From Pseudovibrio exalbescens DSM 16456 (GTDB taxonomy: Bacteria > Pseudomonadota > Alphaproteobacteria > Rhizobiales > Stappiaceae), in contig NZ_AUGS01000015.1 in the NCBI RefSeq assembly GCF_000422785.1, positions 1-64,000 of the forward strand: DNA of 64,000 nt, in the 5' to 3' direction. Position numbers and translations under genes: made by a program. Under the pieces are notes generated by a model. It ran no database searches and was not told the origin of the DNA. It saw nothing but the letters and a program-made list of their open reading frames with translations. This document shows, piece by piece, positions 1-8,983 of the stretch; positions within the stretch are counted from its first letter, which is position 1, and each line of letters starts with the position of its first letter.

Positions 1-615
<615 letters not shown>

Positions 616-626
<11 letters not shown>

Positions 627-1014
627 TCGCCGCCCTCACGGTGACGATTTCAATTTGCTCAATCCCGGATGCCTGCAGCTTTTTCAAAATAGCTGTCAGT
701 TGGGCCCCTTTCAGATTGCGGTCGGCTACGATCAATAGAGGCTCCCCCTCTTCAGGGCGCACGGTTTCAGGCAGAGCGGCCTCCTCAATCACCTGATCCT
801 GATAGTGAAAGACACCGGCTTCATCCACGACCAGGGCGTTCGCGATACGATCTCGTTCATCCTCGGCGCTAACCTGTGGTGGGTCGATATCTCGTGCCAC
901 GTCACTGTCGATCGTTCCTGCAACCATAAAAAAGATCAGCATCAAGAATACGATGTTGATCAACGGTATCGTGCTTTCGAAAGCACTTTTTTTGCGGGTA
1001 GTCCTCAGCCTCAT
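616..1014 (-). CDS. exbD: ExbD/TolR-type biopolymer transport protein (second copy)
   Basis: This 132-residue protein has the ExbD pattern: a short basic N-terminus (MRLRTTRKK), one transmembrane helix (about 15-35, PLINIVFLMLIFFMVAG) and a periplasmic domain. ExbD proteins have an essential Asp in the helix (usually L-I-D-V). Here the matching segment reads PLINIVFL with Asn in that position, so this copy may be a structural partner and not the proton-carrying subunit. The start codon overlaps the stop of the preceding exbD by 4 nt (ATGA) and its own end overlaps tonB, so the three are translationally coupled. Confidence 0.88.
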
Positions 1015-1418
1015 TCGCTGCTCCCCGCCGTCTGCGCCGACCCAACCAATGTGGGGGAAAAGCCTGCGTCCGACAGGCGTTCAAGCACTGTGATTACATC
1101 TTGAAGAAGGGATTTGGGACCCGGCAGGACGGCGACAGGTCGTGCCTGTGACGTGTCAGCTTGAGTGATAACGGACACCATCTCATCAAGTGACACATTG
1201 GCACCTTCTATAATCACCAGTTCATCACCTGCGACCATGACCACAATGGGAGCCAAGGCTTCACTGGAGGACTCCTTTGCTCCCGAGGAGACATTCATAC
1301 GCTGGTAGACTGAAAAGGTTGACGCCAGCATGAAGAACATCAACAGAAGAAAAATTACATCAATCAGCGATGTCAGAGACGGTGCTCGGCTGCGCCGCCG
1401 GGTCGATCCGAGTTGCAT
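1011..1418 (-). CDS. exbD: ExbD/TolR-type biopolymer transport protein (first copy)
   Basis: The 135-residue protein has a basic N-terminus, a helix containing SLIDVIFLLLMFFMLAS (about residues 16-34) and a periplasmic domain. The LIDV motif holds the Asp that ExbD and TolR proteins use for proton flow. The gene follows exbB with no spacer (exbB stop 1419-1421, start codon 1418-1416). It is clearly a paralogue of the next gene but more canonical at the Asp. The pair probably form a heteromeric ExbD unit with the single ExbB. Confidence 0.9.
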   Translation of the reverse strand: MQLGSTRRRSRAPSLTSLIDVIFLLLMFFMLASTFSVYQRMNVSSGAKESSSEALAPIVVMVAGDELVIIEGANVSLDEMVSVITQADTSQARPVAVLPGPKSLLQDVITVLERLSDAGFSPTLVGSAQTAGSSE

Positions 1419-2135
1419 TCAGGCGACCTCGAGCTTGGCCTTGCGATTGCGAACAGACACCACCGCGCGGTCGTCTTCCGTCGCAGCGCCAGTGAACAGA
1501 TGGGTCACGATGACTTCCATCGCGGCTTGCTCACGCTCCACTCGACTTTCGAAAAAGGTGAGCATGACGGAAGTTGGAATGGCAACGGCAAGACCCACCG
1601 CTGTTGTTAACAGTGCGACCCATATACCGCTCGCCAGATCCGACGGATTGACCTGCGCACCTGCATCAGCCATGGCCTGAAAGGCGGCGATCATACCCAA
1701 AACAGTACCAAACAGACCAAGGAGAGGTGCAATCTGAGCAATCATTTCCAAAGCCCGGAAATGGCTGCGCAGGCTATTCAAATGCAGCAAGCAAACCCGC
1801 TCCACATCCTCTCGTACCAGAGATTGCTCCAGTGCATTGTTCTGCAAACCGCGCATGGTATGCGCCGCAGCGTTTGACACAGGAGAGCGATGGCGCTGAA
1901 CGGACTTGTAGGCTTCCTCGCGGTATCCCTTGCGCCACAGCTCAACGGCCGTCTTGGCGGTTTTGTGGCGACCAAGCCCGGCACGCAGAAACTGGATCAT
2001 CTTTGCAACGATCAATGTCAGGGCTGCAACACTCAACACCAGCAGCAAGCCGACAACAAACCCGCCCTTGTCCAGCAAGTTGATAATCGGCTCGAGATAG
2101 GGTGCCGTTTCGGTCGGTGTGATAGATGACAACAC
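1419..2135 (-). CDS. exbB: ExbB/TolQ/MotA-family proton channel protein
   Basis: This inner-membrane protein forms the proton channel with ExbD that energises TonB. The 238 residues show three hydrophobic helices (about 25-45, 140-165 and 172-195). The last two carry the family signature with APLLGLFGTVLGMI and a Thr/Gly-rich third helix (LLTTAVGLAVAIP). Translation starts at GTG 2135 with AAGGAC about 8 nt upstream. It is first in the exbB-exbD-exbD-tonB operon. The divergent hemP and the iron operator near 2450 suggest a role in iron or heme uptake rather than the Tol-Pal system; no tolA, tolB or pal is nearby. Confidence 0.92.
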   Translation of the reverse strand: MLSSITPTETAPYLEPIINLLDKGGFVVGLLLVLSVAALTLIVAKMIQFLRAGLGRHKTAKTAVELWRKGYREEAYKSVQRHRSPVSNAAAHTMRGLQNNALEQSLVREDVERVCLLHLNSLRSHFRALEMIAQIAPLLGLFGTVLGMIAAFQAMADAGAQVNPSDLASGIWVALLTTAVGLAVAIPTSVMLTFFESRVEREQAAMEVIVTHLFTGAATEDDRAVVSVRNRKAKLEVA

Positions 2136-2413
2136 GGATCAGTCCTTTTTGATCTCTTTGCATTTTGCATTACGCAGCGATTCAATACCCATTCAGGATA
2201 ACAACGCAGCCCTTTGCCTCTTCAAGGCACCTGCCCTTTTGAGGGCTAGGGTCCACCCATAGCAAATCAATACAGCAATTTGCAGGCTGCTTCATAGGGG
2301 CAGCGCGGTTCCTGGAAAAATGTAGCTGGCTGGCCGTCGAGGGAGGAGCGGGTTGGCTTGCTACGTAGTTCGGGCATGACTAAGGTTGCCAAGTGCCAGA
2401 CGCGAATGACACT

Positions 2414-2432
2414 CAATGGCAAACAGCCATTG
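2414..2432. other. Hairpin CAATGGC-AAACA-GCCATTG in the exbB/hemP intergenic region
   Basis: A perfect 7-bp inverted repeat with a 5-nt loop is followed on the plus strand by CTTTTG. It could be a weak terminator or a regulator site. The region 2136-2525 between exbB and hemP holds this hairpin, the iron operator and a likely hemP -10. I see no other gene there: the 72-codon minus-strand frame at 2267-2485 has no family resemblance and no good ribosome-binding site. Confidence 0.4.
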
Positions 2433-2448
2433 CTTTTGTACTTAAATA

Positions 2449-2463
2449 TGACTATTAAAGTCA
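2449..2463. promoter_or_regulatory. Iron-responsive operator (IRO), TGA-N9-TCA, upstream of hemP
   Basis: The site reads TGACTATTAAAGTCA, an exact TGA-N9-TCA whose outer four bases are also palindromic (TGAC/GTCA). This is the consensus of the IRO bound by the Rrf2-type iron regulator RirA in rhizobia. A -10-like TATAAA lies just downstream at 2467-2472, so a bound repressor would cover the promoter of hemP. The nearest divergent start is exbB at 2135, so shared control is possible but not shown. Assignment to RirA is inference from the motif and gene content. Confidence 0.65.
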
Positions 2464-2525
2464 AGTTATAAATCACCGGAGGCATCCGGGTGCGCTAAAA
2501 CTTGTCGTAGAAGCGGGGGCTATAA

Positions 2526-2684
2526 GTGAACAAGATCGTACATCAGGACTCTGGCGCAGATGGCACTCAAAAGATTGATAGTAAGGCACTTTTCAAAGGA
2601 ACGCGCGAAGTGAAGATCGCACATAACGATGAAGAGTATCGCTTGACCATCACCAAACTTGGGAAGCTGATTCTGACCAAGTAG
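2526..2684 (+). CDS. hemP: Hemin uptake protein HemP/HmuP, 52 residues
   Basis: The small frame starts at GTG 2526, directly after an in-frame TAA, with AAGCGGGGG as ribosome-binding site. The product ends LFKGTREVKIAHNDEEYRLT-ITKLGKLILTK, the diagnostic C-terminal half of the HemP family (Pfam PF10636), which has a basic Arg-Glu-Val strand, a Tyr-Arg-Leu strand and a closing GKLILTK. In rhizobia the homologue HmuP is needed for heme-receptor expression and heme use. It lies 63 nt downstream of the iron operator and is divergent from exbB-exbD-exbD-tonB, the energy source of heme receptors. No receptor or heme ABC transporter is in the window. Confidence 0.88.
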   Translation: MNKIVHQDSGADGTQKIDSKALFKGTREVKIAHNDEEYRLTITKLGKLILTK

Positions 2685-2691
2685 CTACGAA

Positions 2692-2726
2692 AAAGGCCGG
2701 TCCAACATTTGTTGAAACCGGCCTTT
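2692..2726. terminator. Bidirectional terminator between hemP and the livK-type gene
   Basis: The 10-bp stem AAAGGCCGGT / ACCGGCCTTT has a 15-nt loop, with A-rich sequence before and a T-rich end after. It lies 8 nt after the hemP stop and about 20 nt after the convergent gene's stop, so it can serve both strands. Confidence 0.8.
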
Positions 2727-2747
2727 CGTCACCTTGCGGATGTGATC

Positions 2748-3950
2748 CTACTTGATCTCACCAATGGACTTGAAGGTGTCTTCCGAGACTTCGAACAACG
2801 CATATGCGCCCGGCACATCGCCATTTTCATCGAAGTCCAGATCACCCGAGGCCCCTTTGTAATCAATCGCAGTGCCTTCAGCGATCAGGCCTACCGCCTT
2901 TTCCCATTCACCAGGCAGAATCGGCTCTCCCTCGCCATTGGAAACTTCGCGCAAAGCGGTCGCGATTCCGGCCTTGTCGCCACCTGCCTTCTCAATTGCG
3001 AGCGCCATCAGGAAACCTGCGTCGTAAGATGTTGTCACGAAGATGGCATCCGGGTCACCGCCCACATTGGTAAACGCGTCACGGAACAGATCAAGGCTGG
3101 TGGAGGCTGTACCAACTGGAGAGGACGCAACGAAAGTCGTCAGATTTTCCGCACCCAGCTCGTTGATGACAGCTTCAGACTTCATGCCATCACCGCCAAC
3201 GAAGTTCTCGAAGAAGCCGTTTTCCAAAGCCTGACGCAAAATGGTGAGACCCGTGCCATCTCCATAATCGAAGATTACAAGTGTATCGGCACCACCACGA
3301 GACAACTCGGCTAGGTTGGAGCGGTAAGACGCCTTGCCTTCTTCATGCGCGGCGTAGCCTGCAACTGCACCGCCATTGGCTTCGAACTCATCCTTGAAGG
3401 ATTCCGCAAGTCCGGTGCCATAGTCGTTGTTCAGATACGCAACAGCAACCTTGCTGGTGCCACGCTCGAGAAGCGCACGTGCCAGCGCGCGGCCCTGATA
3501 GTCATCGGACGGGACCGTTCGCATGACAGTGTCGTTGTCTTGAAGGCCGGTAATTTCCGGGGATGTGCCAGATGGCGTCAGGAGTGTAACGCCCGCCGGA
3601 ACCGATACGGAATTTGCAACGGCCAACACGGCGCCGGAACAATGAGGACCAACAAGGCCGATCACCTGCTCCACATTCACCAGCTTGGTCGCGCTATCCA
3701 CACCGTTTTGCGGATTGCAGGCGCTGTCGCCAACAACGGCCTCGATGGACTGTCCACCCAGAATGCCCCCTTGGTCGTTCACCTGCTGAAAGGCCAGCTG
3801 AGCAGCGTCCAGCATGGGCGGAGCCATGGCGGCGATCGGACCCGACACGCCCCCAAGAAGGCCGACCTTCACGTCCGCAAGCGCGGATTGTGCCGTTAGC
3901 GCCGTAGCACCGGCAAGAGTAGCTGCAAATGCAAGATGCGTAAGCTTCAT
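2748..3950 (-). CDS. ABC transporter substrate-binding protein, branched-chain amino acid (Leu/Ile/Val) type
   Basis: This periplasmic receptor delivers ligand to the LivHM permease coded just upstream. I place the start at ATG 3950 (GGAGG 8-12 nt upstream), which gives a proper signal peptide, MKLTHLAFAATLAGATALTA..ALA, with cleavage before DVKVG. The mature protein opens VKVGLLGGVSGPIAAMAPPM, the start of Peripla_BP_6 receptors, and has LLTPSGTSPEIT, VAYLNNDYGTGLA and TTSYDAGFLMALA, typical of LivK/amide-receptor folds. The length of 400 residues fits. The longest open frame begins 28 codons earlier but would hide the signal peptide. The ligand cannot be read from sequence. The gene is last in a livG-F-H-M order, before the bidirectional terminator. 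Confidence 0.92.
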   Translation of the reverse strand: MKLTHLAFAATLAGATALTAQSALADVKVGLLGGVSGPIAAMAPPMLDAAQLAFQQVNDQGGILGGQSIEAVVGDSACNPQNGVDSATKLVNVEQVIGLVGPHCSGAVLAVANSVSVPAGVTLLTPSGTSPEITGLQDNDTVMRTVPSDDYQGRALARALLERGTSKVAVAYLNNDYGTGLAESFKDEFEANGGAVAGYAAHEEGKASYRSNLAELSRGGADTLVIFDYGDGTGLTILRQALENGFFENFVGGDGMKSEAVINELGAENLTTFVASSPVGTASTSLDLFRDAFTNVGGDPDAIFVTTSYDAGFLMALAIEKAGGDKAGIATALREVSNGEGEPILPGEWEKAVGLIAEGTAIDYKGASGDLDFDENGDVPGAYALFEVSEDTFKSIGEIK

Positions 3951-3996
3951 GTTCACTAACCTCCGATTGGTATCATTCTCCCCCCACAGACGGGGA

Positions 3997-4989
3997 TTAT
4001 TCTGCGGCGGATGCATCAGACGCCTTGTTGGCATCAGGCACCTTCTTCTTTTTTTCGTGATTGCTGTAATCGGGTTCGGGCAGGATGCCCTCCGGCCGAA
4101 AGCGCAGCACCAGCTGAAGCATCAAACCGATGATGAAGATGCGCATATACTTGGCCTTGATGGCGTATTCCTGAGGTAGTTGATCTGTTACCAGCTCGGA
4201 CATGGACCAGATAATCCAGACAACCGCCACCCCGAGAATGGCCCCCCGATTGTTTCCAGAGCCTCCCAAAATCAACATGATCCAGATCAGAAAAGTCGCA
4301 ACCATGGGATCAATGGCTTCGGGCGTTATCGAGCGATTGAAGTGGGCAAACAATGCACCTCCCAACCCCATCAACGCGGCCCCGAACACAAAGGCTTCAA
4401 GGCGGCGTTGTTCTATATCTTTGCCCATGGCGGCGGCAGCGGCCTCGTTGTCGCGAATGGCGCGCATCATGCGTCCCCACGGGGCCTTGATCTGACGTTC
4501 GACGAGAAAGTACACCAAGCCAACCACGGCGATGATCAGTGCCAAATAGGCCAATTGGGATTGGAAGTACGGCAACTCGCCAAACGGCCTTGGCACGTTG
4601 TTGATGCCGCGCGCGCCACCTGTCATCCAGCCTTCCGATTTCACGACAAGGCGGATGATTTCCGCTACACCGATCGTGGCAATGGCAAGATAATCCGAGC
4701 GAAAACGCAGACATACCTTCCCGATGGGCCATGCAATCAACGCCGCACACACCATGGCCCCAATCCACCCAACGACGATGGGCAGATCATATCCACCCAA
4801 CCGACCATCAGCGGCGGGCGAGGTAAAAACAGACGACGCATACGCCCCGACCGCAAAGAACCCCGCAATGCCGGCATTGAACAGGCCGGTAAAGCCCCAT
4901 TGAATGTTCAGCCCCAAGGCCAGGATGGCGTATATGCCGATGAATATCGCCATGTACACTGCATAGTTGGCAAGTCCGATGAGTTCCAT
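3997..4989 (-). CDS. livM: Branched-chain amino acid ABC transporter permease, LivM type
   Basis: The 330-residue integral membrane protein has about nine hydrophobic segments. It shows the LivM pattern NIQWGFTGLFNAGIAGFFAVG near the N-terminus, the cytoplasmic EAA-like loop MMRAIRDNEAAAAAMGKD (about 190-210) and the closing RPEGILPEP. The C-terminus has an unusual highly charged tail rich in Lys and Ala (EKKKKVPDANKASDASAAE). The start ATG 4989 has GGGAGG upstream and lies 11 nt after livH. Confidence 0.93.
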   Translation of the reverse strand: MELIGLANYAVYMAIFIGIYAILALGLNIQWGFTGLFNAGIAGFFAVGAYASSVFTSPAADGRLGGYDLPIVVGWIGAMVCAALIAWPIGKVCLRFRSDYLAIATIGVAEIIRLVVKSEGWMTGGARGINNVPRPFGELPYFQSQLAYLALIIAVVGLVYFLVERQIKAPWGRMMRAIRDNEAAAAAMGKDIEQRRLEAFVFGAALMGLGGALFAHFNRSITPEAIDPMVATFLIWIMLILGGSGNNRGAILGVAVVWIIWSMSELVTDQLPQEYAIKAKYMRIFIIGLMLQLVLRFRPEGILPEPDYSNHEKKKKVPDANKASDASAAE

Positions 4990-5000
4990 GAGCGACCTCC

Positions 5001-5873
5001 CTAAAGGACCTTGCCTTTGAGCAGCCCGGTGGGGCGCACAAGCAGAATGAGCAACAGAATAGCGAAGGCCAGCGCCGCCTTGTATTCGCTTGGAATGACA
5101 AGAACCGACATTTCTTCCACCACACCGATGATGAGTCCGCCGATAACGGCACCTTCCACGCGCCCCACACCGCCCAGAATGGCAGCGGCAAACATGGGGA
5201 GCAGCATCGTCCAGCCCATCAACGCCTTGAGCTCAGTGTTCAAGCCAAGGAAGAAACCCGCCGCCGCACACAACATTCCGACAATGGCCCATGTCAGCAT
5301 GGTCACCTTGCGGTTATCGACGCCGGACAGAAGAGCCAAATCCGGATTATCGGACATGGCACGCATGGCCTTGCCCCACTTGGTGTTTTGCAAAAACACC
5401 CAGAGCACACCAACAATCGCGAACATGGCCACGAATGTGTAGAGCTCGCGATCCCGAATGCGCAGTCCCCAATAGCTTTCGGGGCGCACAATGCCGCGCG
5501 TGTAGGTTTCCGTATCCACGCCCCAAAACACCTGAACGATGGCGCGCAACATCAGTGCAATACCAAGCGAGGCCATCACAGTCAGGATTTTGGGCCGCTC
5601 CCGCAGATAGTCGTAGAAATAACGGTCAAGGCCAATCGCGACGGCACCCGCTGCAACCATCGCAAGCGGGAGGGCCACCCAAACGCTCACCCCTAAAGCT
5701 GTGACAAAGGCCAAGGCTGCAAACGCACCAAAAGTTGCCAGATCGCCGTGTGCAAGATGAGCAAAGCGCAAGATACCAAAAACCAGTGTAATCCCGACAG
5801 CGCCCAACGCGTAAATGGAGCCCAGAACGACCCCCGGCACAAAATAGAAATTTATGAGGTCCATGAAAGTCAT
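5001..5873 (-). CDS. livH: Branched-chain amino acid ABC transporter permease, LivH type
   Basis: This inner-membrane permease pairs with LivM. I start it at ATG 5873 (MTFMDLINFYFVPGVVLGSI), 4 nt after the livF stop, instead of the longest frame from 6107, which would overlap livF by 230 nt with a non-hydrophobic extension. The 290 residues match the family length. Motifs are ALGAVGITLVFGILRFAHLA-HG at the first helix pair, the loop GKAMRAMSDNPDLALLSG and the end LLILLVRPTGLLKG. A second in-frame ATG at 5864 is a possible alternative start. Confidence 0.92.
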   Translation of the reverse strand: MTFMDLINFYFVPGVVLGSIYALGAVGITLVFGILRFAHLAHGDLATFGAFAALAFVTALGVSVWVALPLAMVAAGAVAIGLDRYFYDYLRERPKILTVMASLGIALMLRAIVQVFWGVDTETYTRGIVRPESYWGLRIRDRELYTFVAMFAIVGVLWVFLQNTKWGKAMRAMSDNPDLALLSGVDNRKVTMLTWAIVGMLCAAAGFFLGLNTELKALMGWTMLLPMFAAAILGGVGRVEGAVIGGLIIGVVEEMSVLVIPSEYKAALAFAILLLILLVRPTGLLKGKVL

Positions 5874-5877
5874 GTGA

Positions 5878-6603
5878 TCACCCACCCAGGAACATTTCAG
5901 CGACTTCACGGTCGGCCAGAAGATCTGCCGCGCGTCCCTCGTGCCGGTTTTGACCGGCCGCAAGGACATATCCGCGATCAGCGAAAGCCAATGCCTGTTT
6001 GGCGTGTTGTTCAACCAAGAGAATGGAGACGCCCGCATCGCGTACACCGCGCGCGATCTCGAAAATCTGTTCCATGTACTTGGGAGACAAGCCAGCCGTG
6101 GGCTCATCCAGCAACAAAAGCTTCGGATCCAACATCAACGCCCGGCCCATGGCAACCATCTGCCGTTGACCACCAGAGAGATTGCCCGCCAAAGCCCGGC
6201 GCCGTTCGCGTAAGTCCGGAAACAACCCGTAAACGCGATCATAGGCCGCTGACAGATCACCCTTTGACAGAAAGCCGCCCATCTCAAGGTTTTCATGAAC
6301 CGTCATTTCGCGGAAAACGTTATTGACCTGAGGCACATAACAAACGCCATGCTGGACAATGCGGTTAGGTTTCCACCCGGCAATATCAGTCCCGTTGAAA
6401 AGAATGGTTCCACCACGCACCTTCAGCAAGCCGAAGATGGCTTTCATCGCCGTTGATTTACCGGCGCCGTTCGGTCCAACGATGACAACAATTTCCTTGT
6501 CAGCCACATTCAACGACACGCCGTGGAGCACATCAGCATCGCCATACCCCCCTCGCACGTCGCTCATGGACAGAATATCCGTTACGGGAGTATGCAGCAT
6601 CAT
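5878..6603 (-). CDS. livF: Branched-chain amino acid ABC transporter ATP-binding protein, LivF type
   Basis: The 241-residue ATPase has Walker A GPNGAGKSTAMKAIFG (about 42-57), the Q-loop region VCYVPQVNNVFREMTV, the signature LSGGQRQMVAMGRAL and Walker B LLLLDEPTAGLSP, then the H-loop SILLVEQHAKQAL. The phrase ENLEMGG and the LivF-type spacing distinguish it from LivG. Its start overlaps the livG stop by 4 nt (ATGA), so the two ATPases are translationally coupled. Confidence 0.94.
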   Translation of the reverse strand: MMLHTPVTDILSMSDVRGGYGDADVLHGVSLNVADKEIVVIVGPNGAGKSTAMKAIFGLLKVRGGTILFNGTDIAGWKPNRIVQHGVCYVPQVNNVFREMTVHENLEMGGFLSKGDLSAAYDRVYGLFPDLRERRRALAGNLSGGQRQMVAMGRALMLDPKLLLLDEPTAGLSPKYMEQIFEIARGVRDAGVSILLVEQHAKQALAFADRGYVLAAGQNRHEGRAADLLADREVAEMFLGG

Positions 6604-7373
6604 GCTGTCTCCCCGTATGCGACTTCGCCCAGATAGGCTTCCAGAACTCGCGGATCTGAACGAACCGTCTGGAAGTCGCCAGAAATCAGCACCTGCCCTT
6701 CAGCCATACAAATCACCGGGTCGCAAAGCTTTTCGATCATTTCCATGTCATGCTCAATCAGAATGAACGTGTAGCCACGCTCCTGATTGAGGATCTGGAT
6801 TTTCTCTTCCAGTTTTCTAAGCAATGTGCGGTTAACCCCTGCGGCAGGCTCATCAAGCAACACAAGCTTGGCGTCGGTCATCATCGTTCGACCCAACTCC
6901 AGCAACTTCTTCTGCCCCCCGGACAGATTCCCGGCCCGTTCCGTGGCAACGTGGGTCAACTCCAGAAACTCAAGCGTTTCCATGGCCCGTTGACGCACCA
7001 CCTCTTCCTGCGCACGCACCGCGCCGAAACGCAACCAGTTGGACAAAAGGCTTTCACCTGATTGTTTGGGCGGCACCAGCATCAGATTCTCGAGCGTGGA
7101 GAGTCGATGAAATTCATGCGGGATTTGAAAGGTACGCACCAAGCCGCGATGAAACAGCTCGTCTGTGCTGAGTTTGGTAACGTCCTCGCCTTGAAAGCGG
7201 ATCGTCCCCGACGAAGGTTGAAATGCACCAGCAATCAGATTGAACAGTGTTGTCTTGCCTGCCCCATTCGGCCCAACAAGACCGGTGATGGTTCCCGCGT
7301 CCACTGAAAACGAACAGTGATCGACAGCCCGAAAGCCGCCGAAGCTCATCGTCAGCTCCTTGACGTCCAGCAT
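6600..7373 (-). CDS. livG: Branched-chain amino acid ABC transporter ATP-binding protein, LivG type
   Basis: The 257-residue ATPase has Walker A GPNGAGKTTLFNLIAG, LVRTFQIPHEFHRLSTLENL (LivG-type Q-loop region), signature LSGGQKKLLELGRTMM, Walker B LVLLDEPAAGVNRTL and H-loop LIEHDM, followed by the family phrase VICMAEGQVLISG. It is first in the five-gene transporter operon livG-F-H-M-receptor, starting at ATG 7373 with a GGGAGACAAG ribosome-binding site. The 245 nt up to kynureninase lie on the same strand and probably hold its promoter. Confidence 0.94.
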   Translation of the reverse strand: MLDVKELTMSFGGFRAVDHCSFSVDAGTITGLVGPNGAGKTTLFNLIAGAFQPSSGTIRFQGEDVTKLSTDELFHRGLVRTFQIPHEFHRLSTLENLMLVPPKQSGESLLSNWLRFGAVRAQEEVVRQRAMETLEFLELTHVATERAGNLSGGQKKLLELGRTMMTDAKLVLLDEPAAGVNRTLLRKLEEKIQILNQERGYTFILIEHDMEMIEKLCDPVICMAEGQVLISGDFQTVRSDPRVLEAYLGEVAYGETA

Positions 7374-7618
7374 CTTGTCTCCCCATGCGAGGCAGGCCGT
7401 ATTTTGTTATTGGCTCTGCCCCTGTTCCCCCACTCGATCCTCTGCCTGATGACCTGAAATGCCGATCGCCCAGCCAAAGCCCGAATGTTTCCTCTGAATT
7501 TATAGTAGTATTCGAATTTCTAACGGTTTTTGCGTAGCGTTGCCAGCGAAACCGGCGGCTGGCCGCCTAGTTCCATTGGCTATGTTCTTGTCCCACACCA
7601 GACAAGCCGTTCAGGCCG

Positions 7619-8848
7619 TTAGGTCACCGCAGCCCGAACACTGTATTCCGGCTTGTCCCATTTGCGGAACTTGAGCGTATCTTCAAGAATTTCAGCAGCT
7701 CGCACAACATCTTCGAGCGAGATGTAAAGTGGCGTGAAGCCGAAACGGATGATATCTGGCGCCCGGAAATCACCAATCACACCCGCTGCGATCAACGCCT
7801 GCATGACGGCGTACCCGTTCTGCGAGCGGAAAGACACCTGGGAGCCGCGCACATTCGCGTCTCGTGGACTTGCAAGCTCAAGCTCCGGACAACGCGCTTC
7901 CACTTCAGCGATGAACAACTCACACAGATCGACGGAACGCGTGCGAATGTCTTCCAGATCCACATCATCCCAAAGATCCAAAGCTGCATCCATAGCAGCC
8001 ATTGCCAGAATAGGCGCTGTACCTACCCGCATCTGGTCAATGCCGGAGGCAGGTCGATAGTTCAGGTCAAAATCAAACGGCGCTGCATGCCCCCACCATC
8101 CAGCGAGAGGGGTGCGCATGGTTTCATGATGTTTCTTGTTGGCGTAAACAAAGGCAGGCGCCCCAGGACCGCCATTGAGGTATTTGTAGCCACAGCCAAT
8201 GGCAAAATCCGCATCACATGCGTCCAATTTGACTGGAAAGGCACCTGCGGAATGGGCAAGGTCCCAAATCGCCAAAGCTCCAGCGTCGTGTGCAGCTTTT
8301 GTGAGGTGCTTCATGTCATGACGACGGCCTGTGCGATAGTCAACCTCCGTCACCATCATGACCGCGATGGTGTCATCGAGCGCCGCCTCTACCTCTTCGG
8401 GCGCGACCAGCTTCAATTCGTGCCCTGCATCCAATAGCTGGTTCAATCCCTGCGCCATGTAGAGGTCCGTGGGGAAATTCCCGGTATCAGAGAGAATTAC
8501 TTTGCGGTCTGGACGCAGTTTCAGTGCAGCCCCCAAAACCTTGAACACGTTGATGGAGGTGTTGTCTGTACATAGCACCGTACCCGGCGCAGCGCCGATC
8601 AGTTGACCAATACGGTCCCCAATGGTGCTTGGAGTGTGAATCCATCCATGATCATTCCACCCACGGATGAGACTTGTGCCCCACTGGTCATTGACCACAC
8701 GCTGAACCCGCTCAGCCACTCCTTTTGGCAAGGCGCCCAAAGAGTTTCCATCCAGATAAATGACATTTTCCGGAAGATTGAACCGGGTCTTGGTTGCCGT
8801 AAAGTCCGTTTTGGTTGGACGCACAGTCACGTTCTTTTGACTACTCAC
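7619..8848 (-). CDS. kynU: Kynureninase
   Basis: This PLP enzyme cleaves kynurenine to anthranilate and alanine in tryptophan breakdown. Evidence is FNLPENVIYLDGNSLGALPK near the N-terminus, RGWNDHGWI, TDNTSINVFKVLGA, WDLAHSAGAFPVKLD with the cofactor Asp, and GCGYKYLNGGPGAPAFVY with the Schiff-base Lys. The longest frame begins at 8983 and gives 454 residues; I prefer GTG 8848 (GGGGAA about 9 nt upstream), giving 409 residues, the usual length. The neighbouring downstream liv-type transporter may belong to the same amino-acid catabolic function. No kynA or kynB homologue is in the window. Confidence 0.93.
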   Translation of the reverse strand: MSSQKNVTVRPTKTDFTATKTRFNLPENVIYLDGNSLGALPKGVAERVQRVVNDQWGTSLIRGWNDHGWIHTPSTIGDRIGQLIGAAPGTVLCTDNTSINVFKVLGAALKLRPDRKVILSDTGNFPTDLYMAQGLNQLLDAGHELKLVAPEEVEAALDDTIAVMMVTEVDYRTGRRHDMKHLTKAAHDAGALAIWDLAHSAGAFPVKLDACDADFAIGCGYKYLNGGPGAPAFVYANKKHHETMRTPLAGWWGHAAPFDFDLNYRPASGIDQMRVGTAPILAMAAMDAALDLWDDVDLEDIRTRSVDLCELFIAEVEARCPELELASPRDANVRGSQVSFRSQNGYAVMQALIAAGVIGDFRAPDIIRFGFTPLYISLEDVVRAAEILEDTLKFRKWDKPEYSVRAAVT

Positions 8849-8983
8849 CGTCGATAGTTCCCCGTTATTTATAGCTAGCAACAAGCCACCCACCTGCGGC
8901 AAATTTGCATTTGTAAGCAGTTTTCCGGTATACGTTGGTGAGGGCAAGTACATTTTAAGGGGACGTTGGCGAGAAATTCTCAA

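Noticed and set aside
2267-2485. 72-codon minus-strand frame in the exbB/hemP intergenic region
   Set aside because: It crosses the iron operator, has no ribosome-binding site and no family resemblance.
4180-5004. 274-codon plus-strand frame opposite livM
   Set aside because: Antisense shadow with a Pro/His/Gly-rich product and no start context.
5874-6107. N-terminal extension of the livH frame
   Set aside because: It overlaps livF by 230 nt and adds a non-family, non-hydrophobic lead.
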